A DNA stretch of 64,000 nucleotides. Origin: Sinomonas sp. ASV322 (GTDB lineage Bacteria; Actinomycetota; Actinomycetes; Actinomycetales; Micrococcaceae). The notes below the pieces were generated by a model. The model was not told where the DNA came from. It did not search any database and worked only from the letters and a program-made list of their open reading frames with translations. A program made the translations under genes and the position numbers. Of this stretch, positions 1 to 8,033 are shown piece by piece. The stretch covers positions 1 through 64,000 of the forward strand of contig NZ_JAVFJJ010000009.1 of the NCBI RefSeq assembly GCF_030908245.1. The letters are read 5' to 3'. Position 1 is the first letter of the stretch, and each line of letters starts with the position of its first letter.

Positions 1-45
1 GCAGAGTCCCCTGCCCGGCCTATCCGACATGCGTGGGAGGCCCCG

Positions 46-1140
46 GTGTTCATTGAGCGTACGAGTGTTGGGCTGGATGTGCACGCCCGTTCGGTTGCCG
101 CGGCGGCGATCGACGGCGTGACCGGCGAGCTGGTGCAGGCCAGGCTTGCCCCGTCGGAGCAGGCGATCAGGTCATGGCTGGCCTGCTTGCCAGGCCCGGT
201 CGCCGTGGTCTATGAGGCCGGCCCGACGGGGTTCGGGCTTTGGCGGGCCTTGACCTCACGGGGGGTCAGGTGCGTGGTTGCGGCCCCGTCCCGGCTCCAG
301 CGCCCGTCGGGGGACCGGGTGAAGACCGATGCCCGGGACGCGGTGCACCTGGCGAGGCTGCTGCGCCTGGACGAGGTCACCCCGGTGGCGGTCCCGACCG
401 TGGAGCAGGAGTCCGCGCGTGACCTGGTGCGGGCGCGGGAGGACTGCCGCGGGGACCTGATGCGGGCCCGGCACCGGCTCTCGAAGCTGCTGCTGCGGCA
501 CGGGATCGTCTACGACGGAGGCGATGCCTGGACCGGGGCCCATGACACGTGGCTGCGCAGGGACGCGGCCCCGGCGCTGGGCTCGAGGGCGACCCGGATG
601 GCGTTCGACTCCGACTACGAGGCCGTGCTGACGGTCAAAGCCCGCCGCGACCGGCTCGACCGCGCGATCGAGGAGCTCGCTGCGGGCAGCGAGTTCGCCC
701 CGGCCGTACACCGCCTGGGCTGCCTGCGCGGGGTCAGCACGCTGACCGGGTTCGCCCTCGCGGTAGAGATCGGAGACTGGCACCGGTTCACCGGGGCCAC
801 CATCGGCTCCTTCGTCGGGCTGACCCCGTCCGAGCATTCCTCGGGCGCGTCCCGGGCGCAGGGGCCGATCACCAAGACCGGCAACGCCCACGTCCGCCGC
901 CTCCTGGTCGAGGCCGCCTGGCACCACCGTGCCCGCTACGCGGTCGGGAAGACCCTTCGGGACCGGTGGGAGCTCGCCCCGGCCGCGGCACGGGCCCGCG
1001 GCGACGAGGGCAACCAGCGCCTGCACGCCCGGTGGGTGCGGTTCCTCGAGCGGCGCAAGCGCCCGACCGTGGCCAACGTCGCCGTCGCCCGCGAGCTGGC
1101 CGGCTGGTGCTGGTCCCTGGCAGTCATGGACGACGACTGA
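46..1140 (+). CDS. IS110-family transposase (DEDD recombinase)
   Basis: This is a complete 364-residue transposase starting with GTG. The N-terminal RuvC-like DEDD domain shows D11 (in GLDVHA), E57 (in VYEAGP) and D95/D98 (in KTDARDA). The C-terminal transposase-20 domain follows from about residue 228, with the GVSTLTG helix-hairpin-helix-like stretch, the IGSFVGLTPSE segment and the TGNAHVRRLL segment, where the catalytic serine of the family lies. IS110 enzymes move an element through a circular intermediate without normal terminal inverted repeats, guided by a bridge RNA from a non-coding end. Only 45 bases of the left end are inside the window. The length and intact motifs suggest an active enzyme. 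Its insertion lies upstream of mntH. Confidence 0.95.
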   Translation: MFIERTSVGLDVHARSVAAAAIDGVTGELVQARLAPSEQAIRSWLACLPGPVAVVYEAGPTGFGLWRALTSRGVRCVVAAPSRLQRPSGDRVKTDARDAVHLARLLRLDEVTPVAVPTVEQESARDLVRAREDCRGDLMRARHRLSKLLLRHGIVYDGGDAWTGAHDTWLRRDAAPALGSRATRMAFDSDYEAVLTVKARRDRLDRAIEELAAGSEFAPAVHRLGCLRGVSTLTGFALAVEIGDWHRFTGATIGSFVGLTPSEHSSGASRAQGPITKTGNAHVRRLLVEAAWHHRARYAVGKTLRDRWELAPAAARARGDEGNQRLHARWVRFLERRKRPTVANVAVARELAGWCWSLAVMDDD

Positions 1141-1490
1141 CTCCCGAAGGCCGCTTCGCCACGGCGCAAGGTGCCGGCGGCAGCGCGTGGAGCCACCCGC
1201 GGCGCAACTATGAACAGACCCCCTCCTGGGGCCAACGTTCGCTCCTAGACACGCGGACCGACTCCAGCCGAACCACCGCCCTGCGGTAGCCAACCCGCGC
1301 ATATCAGCCTGACCGCGCGTCGCCCAACGACACGCTCGCCGGCGCCCGCCACGCGAAGCACAGAGGCGCCGCCAGGACTCCCTCCCGGCGGCGCCTCGCC
1401 ATGCCCACTTGACAGCGGACTACTCCATATCAGCTGCTGCGCCCTCCGGGCCGCGCGCCTTGCGCTCTGGGCCGGGCGTGCTCTAACGTG
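1141..1490 (+). other. Non-coding IS110 right flank with a strong hairpin
   Basis: No gene is visible in these 350 bases. They contain a perfect 11-bp inverted repeat (1363-1373 with 1387-1397, 13-nt loop), followed at 1403 by CCCACTTGACAG. From memory, a hairpin followed by a CACTTGACA-like string resembles the right end of Micrococcaceae IS110 elements, so the element probably ends near 1405-1415. There is no T-tract after the hairpin, which argues against a simple terminator. The end position is inferred, because the left end and the insertion target are not both visible. Confidence 0.45.
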
Positions 1491-1491
1491 T

Positions 1492-1507
1492 TTTAGGCGC
1501 ACCGAAA
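1492..1507 (+). promoter_or_regulatory. Candidate MntR operator upstream of mntH
   Basis: The sequence TTTAGG-CGCA-CCGAAA is a near-perfect dyad with one mismatched pair. It lies 49 bases before the mntH start and resembles the short TTT-GG/CC-AAA palindromes bound by DtxR/MntR-family repressors. An MntR-type regulator is encoded directly after mntH, so manganese-dependent repression of mntH is the natural reading. The operator role is inferred from symmetry, position and neighbourhood. Confidence 0.55.
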
Positions 1508-1555
1508 CATTTGAATGAGGCATGGTAAACAATTCACGACGAGGAGTGGTGGGGC

Positions 1556-2818
1556 GTGAGCAGAACCTTGCGAGAGACAAGGGAACGGCCCGCCCGACGC
1601 GTCCGATGGCCGCTCGCCGTCGGTCTCCTCGGTCCCGCGTTCGTCGCCTCGATCGCGTACGTCGACCCGGGAAACGTCGCTGCGAACCTCACCGCAGGAG
1701 CGCGTTACGGCTACCTCCTGGTGTGGGTGCTCGTGCTCGCCAACGCGATGGCGATGCTCGTCCAATACCAGTCGGCGAAGCTCGGCATCGTCACGGGCCG
1801 CACGCTGCCCGAGCTGCTCGGCGAGAGGCTCAAGCCGGCCGCTCGGCGCCTCTACTGGGCGCAGGCGGAGGTCGTCGCCCTCGCGACGGATCTCGCCGAG
1901 GTGGTCGGCGGCGCCATCGCGCTCCAGCTGCTCTTCCGGGTTCCGCTGCCGCTCGGCGCGGTCATCGTCGGCGCCGTCTCGATGGCGATCCTGGCCATCC
2001 AAGACCGCAGGACCCAGCGGCGCTTCGAAATGGCGATCATCGGGCTCCTCGCGGTCATCACGATCGGCTTCCTCACGGGCATGGTCGTGAACCCGCCGTC
2101 ACCCGCAGGCGTCCTCTCGGGGCTCGTCCCCCGCTTCGACGGAGCCGATACCGTCCTGCTCGCCGCGTCCATGCTCGGCGCAACGGTCATGCCCCACGCG
2201 ATCTACGTCCACTCGGCCCTCTCCCGCGACCGCCACCGCGCGGATCCCCACACGCACGTGCCGCCCAGCGCCGTCGCCCGCCTCCTGCGCGGGACGCGCT
2301 TCGACGTCGTCATCGCGCTCGGCATCGCCGGCGTCGTCAATGTCGGGATGCTCCTGCTCGCAGCCTCGACCCTCGGCGGACGCGACGGGACTGACACGAT
2401 CGAGGGCGCGCACGCGGCCATCGAGAGCGCACTCGGTCCGCTCGTCGGCACGGTCTTCGCGATCGGGCTGCTCGCAAGCGGCCTCGCCTCCACGGCGGTC
2501 GGCTCGTACGCGGGCGCGACGATCATGGAGGGCCTCATGCACCGGCGCATCCCCCTCGTCGCGCGACGCCTCGTGACGCTCGTACCGTCGGTCATCCTCC
2601 TCGCCCTCGGCTTCGATCCGACGATGTCCCTCGTCGTGAGCCAGGTCGTGCTGAGCTTCGGGATCCCGTTTGCCCTCATTCCGCTCATCCGGCTCGCGTC
2701 GGACCCGTCGCTCGTCGGCGAGTTCTCGATGTCCCGGCTGGTCGTCGCGGCGGCGTGGGCGAGCGCCGCCCTCGTCGTCGTGCTCAATCTCGTGCTCGTC
2801 TGGCTCACGGTGACGTGA
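1556..2818 (+). CDS. mntH: NRAMP-family Mn(II)/H+ symporter
   Basis: This is a 420-residue polytopic membrane protein of about eleven helices that imports Mn(II), and possibly Fe(II), with protons. The metal-binding helix 1 carries the family motif DPGN (near residue 38) and helix 6 carries MPHAIYVHS (near 219), matching the canonical MPH..LHS motif. The GTG start follows a GAGGAG Shine-Dalgarno site. The next gene, 54 bases downstream on the same strand, is an MntR-type repressor, and a palindromic candidate operator lies upstream. This is the standard arrangement of manganese homeostasis. Length and motifs are normal for the family. Confidence 0.95.
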   Translation: MSRTLRETRERPARRVRWPLAVGLLGPAFVASIAYVDPGNVAANLTAGARYGYLLVWVLVLANAMAMLVQYQSAKLGIVTGRTLPELLGERLKPAARRLYWAQAEVVALATDLAEVVGGAIALQLLFRVPLPLGAVIVGAVSMAILAIQDRRTQRRFEMAIIGLLAVITIGFLTGMVVNPPSPAGVLSGLVPRFDGADTVLLAASMLGATVMPHAIYVHSALSRDRHRADPHTHVPPSAVARLLRGTRFDVVIALGIAGVVNVGMLLLAASTLGGRDGTDTIEGAHAAIESALGPLVGTVFAIGLLASGLASTAVGSYAGATIMEGLMHRRIPLVARRLVTLVPSVILLALGFDPTMSLVVSQVVLSFGIPFALIPLIRLASDPSLVGEFSMSRLVVAAAWASAALVVVLNLVLVWLTVT

Positions 2819-2860
2819 CGGCGGCGCCAACTGCCTGACAGCCGCGCGCGGGGGTGACGG

Positions 2861-2866
2861 TAGGCT
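2861..2866 (+). promoter_or_regulatory. Candidate -10 element for a leaderless mntR transcript
   Basis: TAGGCT ends 6 bases before the GTG start of the DtxR/MntR gene. A TSS at normal spacing would fall on the start codon itself, and no Shine-Dalgarno site precedes it. A CTGACA hexamer at 2835-2840 could be a -35, but the 20-nt spacing is long. Leaderless translation is common in actinobacteria; here it is inferred. Confidence 0.4.
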
Positions 2867-2872
2867 AAAGGC

Positions 2873-3583
2873 GTGAAAAACCAGCCATCATCCTCGATCG
2901 AGGACTACGTGAAGGTCATCTACTCCTTCACCGAGTGGCAGGCCAAGCCCATCACCTCCTCCCAGCTCGCCGCACGCCTCGGGGTCGCGAATTCGTCGGT
3001 ATCGGAGATGGTGCGCAAACTCAAGGACCAGGGCCTCGTCGACCACCGGCCGTACGGCGCCGTGCGGCTCACGGAGGAGGGCGAGCGGCTCGCCCTCACC
3101 ATGGTGCGGCGGCACCGCCTCCTCGAGACGTTCCTCGTCGAGGAGCTCGGCTACAGCTGGGACGAGGTCCATGACGAGGCAGAGCAGCTCGAGCACGCGG
3201 TCTCGGACACGTTTGTCGAACGCCTTGCCGAGAAGCTCGGGCATCCCGAGCGCGATCCCCACGGGGACCCGATCCCCACGCCGACAGGTCGCGTCGAGCA
3301 TCCTTCGGCGTTCCCGCTCGGCGAGCTCGACCCCGGCCACGCGGGTCGCATTACGCGGATCAGCGACGACGATCCCGAGATGCTTCGGTACCTCGCTCAC
3401 GAGCGCATCGGCCTCGACACGGCGGTCCAAGTGGTGCGCCGCAAGCCCTTCGGCGGGCCGCTCGTCGTGCGGATCGGCGGCGGTGGCGCCGCGCACGAGT
3501 TCGACGTCCCAGACTCGATCGCGTCCTCGCTGTGGGTGCACAGCGACGCACCCCACGAGGGCTGCACGCTCAAGAACGCGTGA
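2873..3583 (+). CDS. mntR: DtxR-family metalloregulator of the MntR type
   Basis: This 236-residue repressor has an N-terminal winged helix (about 5-70), a metal-binding/dimerisation domain (75-145) and a C-terminal FeoA/SH3-like domain (about 155-230). Aligned from memory with DtxR, the ligands read D11 in place of Met10 and E104 in place of Cys102, with H81, E85, H100, E107 and H108 retained. Asp and Glu at those two positions are the MntR signature, so Mn(II) is a likelier co-repressor than Fe(II). The gene follows mntH in the same direction. The C-terminal domain makes it longer than Bacillus MntR, as usual in actinobacteria. Confidence 0.85.
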   Translation: MKNQPSSSIEDYVKVIYSFTEWQAKPITSSQLAARLGVANSSVSEMVRKLKDQGLVDHRPYGAVRLTEEGERLALTMVRRHRLLETFLVEELGYSWDEVHDEAEQLEHAVSDTFVERLAEKLGHPERDPHGDPIPTPTGRVEHPSAFPLGELDPGHAGRITRISDDDPEMLRYLAHERIGLDTAVQVVRRKPFGGPLVVRIGGGGAAHEFDVPDSIASSLWVHSDAPHEGCTLKNA

Positions 3584-3589
3584 CGCGCC

Positions 3590-3988
3590 TCAGCCCCTCC
3601 GCCTGAGCCAGAACGAGGCGACCAGGTTCGCGAAGGCGACCGCGATGAAGACCGCGCCGAGCACCGGCTGGCGGGCGACCACGACGGCGACGCCGGCCGC
3701 CGCGAACATCCCGAACGATGCGAGCGGAAGCCACGGCCAGCGGATCCGCCGGGCCGCCCGCGGTGCGAAGAACAGGCCCCACAGGACGACGACGGCAAGC
3801 GGGAGGCCGATCCCCAGCACGAAGTTCAGGGGCGGGTTGCCTCGGAAGCCCGCGTACGCCCACGCGGCGAGCATCGCGACCTCGAGCAAGAATGCGACGA
3901 GCGCTTGGACCCTAGCGAATGCGGGCCGCGCGGCGCGCGGCCGCGGCCTGCGGGCGCGCTCGTCAACGGTGTCCAATCCGTCCGGCAT
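3590..3988 (-). CDS. DUF2568 (YrdB-like) membrane protein
   Basis: This is a 132-residue protein with an Arg/Pro-rich, positively charged N terminus (1-28) and four hydrophobic segments at about 29-50, 55-74, 85-105 and 107-126. It resembles the small YrdB/DUF2568 integral membrane proteins, whose function is unknown. It starts 9 bases after the stop of the MFS exporter gene on the same strand and has an AGGA site before ATG, so the two are probably co-transcribed. Its 3' end is 6 bases from that of mntR (convergent). Confidence 0.7.
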   Translation of the reverse strand: MPDGLDTVDERARRPRPRAARPAFARVQALVAFLLEVAMLAAWAYAGFRGNPPLNFVLGIGLPLAVVVLWGLFFAPRAARRIRWPWLPLASFGMFAAAGVAVVVARQPVLGAVFIAVAFANLVASFWLRRRG

Positions 3989-3997
3989 GAGGCGATC

Positions 3998-5443
3998 CTA
4001 GTCGTGCTCCTCGGTTCCGCCTACGACCGCCGAGCCCGCCCCAGCTGACGTCCCGTCCGCGGCCTTCGGGTTGCGGATCCAGGCCGCCGAGGTCGCGGCA
4101 CTCGCGGCCAGCAGCACCGCCGTCGCGAGCATGCCGCGGCGGAAGCCGACGTCGTCGAGCAAGCCGCCCATGATGCCGCCGGCCGCCGCGATGCACACGA
4201 GGGAGGCGACGCGGGCGACGGCGTTGTTGACCGCCGAGGCGATGCCCGACGACGTGACCGGCACCGCGTTGAGCACCGCCGCCGTCAGCGGGGCCACCAT
4301 GATGGAGAGGCCGATGCCGAAGAGGATGACGGGCGCGAGAATGTCCCTCCAGTAGTTGAGGGGCGGCGTCTCGAGGGCGATCCACGCAAACGCCGCCGCC
4401 CCGAGCCCTGGCCCGAGCGCCATGGGCAGCCGGGGCCCGATGCGCGCTCCGATGCGGGCGGCCGTCGGCGACAGGAAGAGCAGCGACAGGGTTGCGGGCA
4501 GGAGCCCGAGCCCTGCTTCGAAGGCTGTGAGGCGCATGCGCTGCTGGAGGTAGAGGCCGAGGATGAAGAACCCCACGCCGAGCGCGCCGTAGGCCCACCA
4601 CGTCGAGAGGTTCCCCGCGGCGAAATTCCGCTCGCGGAAGAGGGAGAGCGGAAGCATGGGGGTCGCCGCCACGCGCTGGCGCACCGCGAACGCGATGCCC
4701 GCGACGACGCCCACCGAGAGGCATACGACGACGATCGGGTCCGCCCAGCCGCGCGCACCCTGCTCGATGAGCCCCAGCACGATTCCTCCGAGGGCGACGA
4801 CGGCGAGGCCTGCCCCCAGCGCATCGAGCCTCCCCGACGGGGCCGGTGGCGGGACGGCCTTCCGGAGCTGGACGAGTGGCCGCCACATGAGCGCCGCAGG
4901 GATCACGTTGACAAGGAACACGAGACGCCACGTCGCGAGGTCCACCGCGGCACCACCGACGAACGGTGCGGCGACCGCCGCGGCCGAGGTCCACGCGGTC
5001 CACAGGCCGATCATGCGGGCGCGGACCGGGCCGTCGGAGGAGGCCGTGATAAGCGCAAGCGCGCTCGGCGTCACGACCGCGGCCGCGGTTCCCTGAAGCA
5101 GGCGGGCCGCAACGAGGACCCAGTCGTTCCAGGCGAAGCCGCACACGAGGGACGTCGCGGTGAACGCGATCACCCCGATGCCGAGCACCCGCGCGCGACC
5201 GTAGCGGTCGGCGACCGATCCGGCCGCGAGGATGAACGCGCCGAGGGTCAGAAGGTAGCCGTCCACGACCCATTGCTGGAACGCCAGCCCACCCCCGAGT
5301 TCGCGCATCATCGCGGGCAGTGCAAGGTTGACCGCGCTCGCATCGAGAATCACGAGGCAGCTCGAGCAAATGGCCACGAAGAGGACACGACGCTGCAGGG
5401 ACGTCATCACCGGATTCTCAGAAGGCACGGCGGGTTGAGTCAC
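3998..5443 (-). CDS. DHA2-family MFS drug/proton antiporter (EmrB/QacA type)
   Basis: This 481-residue protein has the alternating hydrophobic pattern of a 14-helix DHA2 exporter. Helix 1 contains LVILDASAVNLALPAM, matching the DHA2 motif D1. The loop between helices 2 and 3 has GSVADRYGRARV, the MFS motif A. The helix-5 region FVGGAAVDLATWRLVF matches motif C and the following WRWIF-type signature. Members expel hydrophobic cations or antibiotics; the substrate here cannot be told. GTG at 5443 is used; an ATG at 5407 (MTSLQRR) is a reasonable alternative. It probably forms a unit with the DUF2568 gene. Confidence 0.85.
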   Translation of the reverse strand: MTQPAVPSENPVMTSLQRRVLFVAICSSCLVILDASAVNLALPAMMRELGGGLAFQQWVVDGYLLTLGAFILAAGSVADRYGRARVLGIGVIAFTATSLVCGFAWNDWVLVAARLLQGTAAAVVTPSALALITASSDGPVRARMIGLWTAWTSAAAVAAPFVGGAAVDLATWRLVFLVNVIPAALMWRPLVQLRKAVPPPAPSGRLDALGAGLAVVALGGIVLGLIEQGARGWADPIVVVCLSVGVVAGIAFAVRQRVAATPMLPLSLFRERNFAAGNLSTWWAYGALGVGFFILGLYLQQRMRLTAFEAGLGLLPATLSLLFLSPTAARIGARIGPRLPMALGPGLGAAAFAWIALETPPLNYWRDILAPVILFGIGLSIMVAPLTAAVLNAVPVTSSGIASAVNNAVARVASLVCIAAAGGIMGGLLDDVGFRRGMLATAVLLAASAATSAAWIRNPKAADGTSAGAGSAVVGGTEEHD

Positions 5444-5545
5444 ACGCCCATCGTGCTCCCTCTGGGCCCGAAGGTCGAGGAGCGCCCGCGAGCCGTCAGG
5501 GGATCAACAGGAGTGGCGCGGACGATCGCAGTCACCTTGTTGTAC

Positions 5546-5572
5546 GGGAAGTACCCTTCGAGAGAACTTCCC
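5546..5572. promoter_or_regulatory. Inverted repeat upstream of the MFS exporter
   Basis: The arms GGGAAGT (5546-5552) and ACTTCCC (5566-5572) are perfect complements separated by 13 bases, about 100 bases before the exporter start. The site lies between the ssrA terminator and the exporter gene, where an operator would be expected. No regulator gene is adjacent, so a binding protein cannot be named. Confidence 0.3.
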
Positions 5573-5617
5573 AAGCGTCAAGGGGACTTCCGATCCCATA
5601 CAGCCGAAACTACGTCG

Positions 5618-5654
5618 GTATAACAAAACACCCCCGGTCCGAAGACCGGGGGTG
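5618..5654 (-). terminator. Rho-independent terminator of ssrA
   Basis: A perfect 11-bp stem (5644-5654 with 5629-5639, 4-nt loop) is followed in the minus direction by TTTTGTTA. It starts just 3' of the tmRNA acceptor stem and is the best intrinsic terminator in the window. Confidence 0.9.
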
Positions 5655-5659
5655 GAATG

Positions 5660-6025
5660 TGGAGATGGGGGGAATTGAACCCCCGTCCGATGCGGCTTTG
5701 TCAGGGCTTCTCCGGGCGCAGTGCGCTTCGGGATTTCTCGGCCCCAGCCATCATGCACACAAGTGGCTGACCCGGGCCCAGTCATCTAAAAGTCCCAGCA
5801 GCCCCAATGACGAGGGCTGCCAGCAGTGGCTATCTAAACGACGCCAGGATCCGGAACGATAGCATTCCCGGGCTGACGGACTCGTTCGCTACTTAGGCAG
5901 CGAGAGCGAAGTCAGTGCGCTTAGAGTTGGCACTTATTGTTTTGCAGAGAGCGTTGACGAGATGACTCTGCATCCTCGGCCCGCTTCACCTGTCTCGACC
6001 AACACCGTCGAAACCGATCATCCCC
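5660..6025 (-). ncRNA. ssrA: tmRNA (transfer-messenger RNA)
   Basis: The 366-nt RNA begins GGGGAUGAUCGGUUUCGAC and ends with a T-arm (GGUUCAAUUCC) and a CAUCUCC acceptor strand that pairs over 7 bp with GGGGAUG, with one G-U pair. The discriminator A is at 5660; the CCA tail is not encoded. The tag reading frame (5893-5931) encodes ANSKRTDFALAA and then UAA, ending in the LAA signal for ClpXP-type proteases. tmRNA releases ribosomes stalled on broken mRNAs and tags the product for destruction. Its partner smpB lies 1.4 kb upstream on the same strand, separated only by a GH3 gene. Confidence 0.97.
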
Positions 6026-6074
6026 TATTCGGTTGTCAACCGACCGGCACGCCTCGCGGCTTACCGGAACATCC

Positions 6075-6080
6075 AGTATA
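6075..6080 (-). promoter_or_regulatory. Candidate -10 element for ssrA
   Basis: TATACT on the minus strand lies about 50 bases before the mature tmRNA 5' end, which would give a short precursor leader trimmed by RNase P. No clear -35 is visible at 17 nt. Transcription may also read through from the GH3 gene. Confidence 0.3.
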
Positions 6081-6120
6081 GCGCCCCTGAGGGCCTGGTG
6101 ATTCCCGCGCTGGCCGCTCA

Positions 6121-7419
6121 TCAGCGCGGGAGCAGGCCCGCCTTCCCCTTGGCCTCGAGCACGGCGAGTGCGGCAGCGTCCACCGCCCGCGCGAACGCCG
6201 GATCGGACGTCGCCCGGTCAACGATCCCCTGCCAGACGCGCGGGGCGAGCGCCTGGTCGGTGCAGAGCACCATCGTCCCGCCCGCGGCGAGGAAGTTGCT
6301 CCCGCGGTGCTCTGGCAGGAATCCGGAGAGCTGCGCGGCGTCGCACACGTCGTCCGAGACGATGATGCCGCGGAAGCCGAGGTCGCGACGGAGCATCCCC
6401 TGGATCACGGTCGGCGAGAACACCGCGTTGTTGTCTGGATCGATGGCCGGATAGAGCGCGTTCGAGACCATCATCCAGGACACGCCAGCCTCGACCGCCT
6501 TGGCGAAGGGCGCAAGGTAGGCGTCGGAGCGGGTCATGGCCGAGTCGGCAACATCCGTGCTCGTGTCGGTGTTAGCCGTGACGCGTCCGAGCCCCGGGAA
6601 ATGCTTGGGGGTCGCCGCGACGCCCGAGTCGGCCATCCCCTGGGCGAACGCGACGCCGTGCGCCGCGACGGCGTCGGGCGTGAACCCGAACTCGCGCTCA
6701 AAGTGGCCGATCGGGATATTGCTCGGCGCAAACTCCGACGACGGCACGGTGTCCAGAACGGGCGCGAAGTTGACATCGACGCCCACGGACGCGAGTTCCT
6801 TCCCCCACTGCCCCGCGGCGGCCCGCAGCGCGGACGGATCCATGGATCCCTGGGCCAGCGCAGACGGCATGGTTGAGAATCCCGGGCCGCGCAGGATCTG
6901 AACCTGCCCGCCTTCCTGATCTGTCGCCACGAACTGTCCGACGCCGAGCGTCGCATCAGCGGTCGCCTCGGCGCGCACTTGCCCGACGCCGCCCGCGACG
7001 GAAGCCGCCCCCGCCGTCGTCATCCCCTTGAGGAAGACGTTGCCGATGTGGAGCCGCCGCAGGGCATCGAGCGTCGCCGGGTTCGGTCCCGCGGCTGGGG
7101 AGCTCACCATCATGACCTGGCCGACGCGCTGCTCGAGGCTCATCGACGCGAGGATCCGCTCGGCCTGGCTTTGCGGGGAGGCGCTCGGGCTCGAAGGCGA
7201 GGAGGGCGACGGCGGCGAAGCAGGCGACGGCGGGGCAGACGACGGCGAGGCGGGCGCCGTCGTCGTCGGGTCTGGCACGGCAGAAGCGGAGGACGACGGC
7301 GCCGCGCTGGGAGTCCCGGGAAGCCGTGCGACGATCACGACGGCGGCGACAACCGCCGCGAGGACAAGCGCCGCGCTGGCCGCTAGAACGGTCCTTGCCC
7401 GCGTGCTCCCGAGTGCCAC
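6121..7419 (-). CDS. Glycoside hydrolase family 3 protein, NagZ-like beta-N-acetylhexosaminidase
   Basis: This 432-residue exported enzyme has an N-terminal hydrophobic segment (9-32), a long Pro/Ser/Thr-rich linker (35-85) and a GH3 TIM barrel (88-430). Visible active-site motifs are KHFPGLG (272-278), the NagZ KH(F/S)PG loop that carries the acid/base, and SDD (355-357), where the nucleophile Asp lies. NagZ-type enzymes remove N-acetylglucosamine from muropeptides or wall glycans. The membrane anchor and low-complexity linker imply action outside the membrane. A GGGAGG site lies 4 bases before the GTG start. The neighbours smpB and ssrA are translation genes, while the M23 hydrolase upstream fits a wall-turnover role. 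Confidence 0.85.
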   Translation of the reverse strand: MALGSTRARTVLAASAALVLAAVVAAVVIVARLPGTPSAAPSSSASAVPDPTTTAPASPSSAPPSPASPPSPSSPSSPSASPQSQAERILASMSLEQRVGQVMMVSSPAAGPNPATLDALRRLHIGNVFLKGMTTAGAASVAGGVGQVRAEATADATLGVGQFVATDQEGGQVQILRGPGFSTMPSALAQGSMDPSALRAAAGQWGKELASVGVDVNFAPVLDTVPSSEFAPSNIPIGHFEREFGFTPDAVAAHGVAFAQGMADSGVAATPKHFPGLGRVTANTDTSTDVADSAMTRSDAYLAPFAKAVEAGVSWMMVSNALYPAIDPDNNAVFSPTVIQGMLRRDLGFRGIIVSDDVCDAAQLSGFLPEHRGSNFLAAGGTMVLCTDQALAPRVWQGIVDRATSDPAFARAVDAAALAVLEAKGKAGLLPR

Positions 7420-7473
7420 GATCCTCCCTTACAGCCTTCCGCCGCTCGCGACATCGGACACGCGGCGAGCGGA

Positions 7474-7944
7474 TCAGCGCCGGTTTCGTGCCCGCATCTC
7501 GCGCTGGGCCTCACGATGGTCCTGCTTCTCGCGGAGGGCCTGGCGCTTGTCGTATTCCTTCTTGCCTCGTGCAAGGGCGACCTCGACCTTGGCGCGCCCC
7601 TCGTTGAAGTACACCTGGAGCGGCACGACGGTGAGGCCCTGCTCGTTGACCTTGTGCTCGATCTTCACCAGTTCCTCGCGGTGGAGGAGCAGCTTGCGTC
7701 GCCGACGCGCCGAGTGGTTCGTCCAGCTTCCCTGGGTGTACTCCGGGATGTTGACGGCCTCGAGCCACAGCTCGCCGTTCGAGAAGGTGCAGAAGCCATC
7801 CGTGAGCGAGATGTGCCCCTCGCGCAGCGACTTGACCTCGGTGCCCATGAGCACGAGGCCCGCCTCCCACGTATCGAGGATGTGGTAGTCGTGCCGCGCC
7901 TTGCGATTGGTCGCGACAGCCTTGCGGCCGGTCTCCTTGGGCAC
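7474..7944 (-). CDS. smpB: SsrA-binding protein SmpB
   Basis: This 156-residue RNA-binding protein brings tmRNA to stalled ribosomes. The N terminus has the family signature [20 protein letters not shown] and the EVKSLREG motif, with ISLTDGF following. The basic C-terminal tail, which occupies the mRNA channel, ends in MRARNRR. The GTG start has a strong GAGGAGGG site. Length is normal. The gene lies close to ssrA, as in many actinobacteria. Confidence 0.97.
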   Translation of the reverse strand: MPKETGRKAVATNRKARHDYHILDTWEAGLVLMGTEVKSLREGHISLTDGFCTFSNGELWLEAVNIPEYTQGSWTNHSARRRRKLLLHREELVKIEHKVNEQGLTVVPLQVYFNEGRAKVEVALARGKKEYDKRQALREKQDHREAQREMRARNRR

Positions 7945-7980
7945 GCCTATCCCTCCTCATTCCTGCGCGCTGGGTTTCGC

Positions 7981-8010
7981 GGTTTCCCCCGGGCCCAGCC
8001 CGGAGAACCC
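7981..8010 (-). terminator. Imperfect hairpin between the M23 hydrolase gene and smpB
   Basis: An imperfect stem (GGTTCTCCGGGC with GCCCGGGGGAAACC, loop TGG on the minus strand) lies 24 bases after the M23 stop codon. There is no T-tract. It could attenuate read-through from the ftsEX unit into smpB. Confidence 0.35.
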
Positions 8011-8033
8011 AAGAATTCTACCGCATTCGCTGA

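Noticed and set aside
3171-4001. 276-codon plus-strand frame across mntR and the DUF2568 gene
   Set aside because: It is out of frame with mntR and antisense to DUF2568, with Ser/Arg-rich shadow composition.
5659-5862. 67-codon frame and apparent tRNA-like T-arm near 5660-5700
   Set aside because: This stretch is the 3' part of tmRNA; the T-arm and acceptor pair with the 5' end at 6025, so neither a protein nor a separate tRNA is present.
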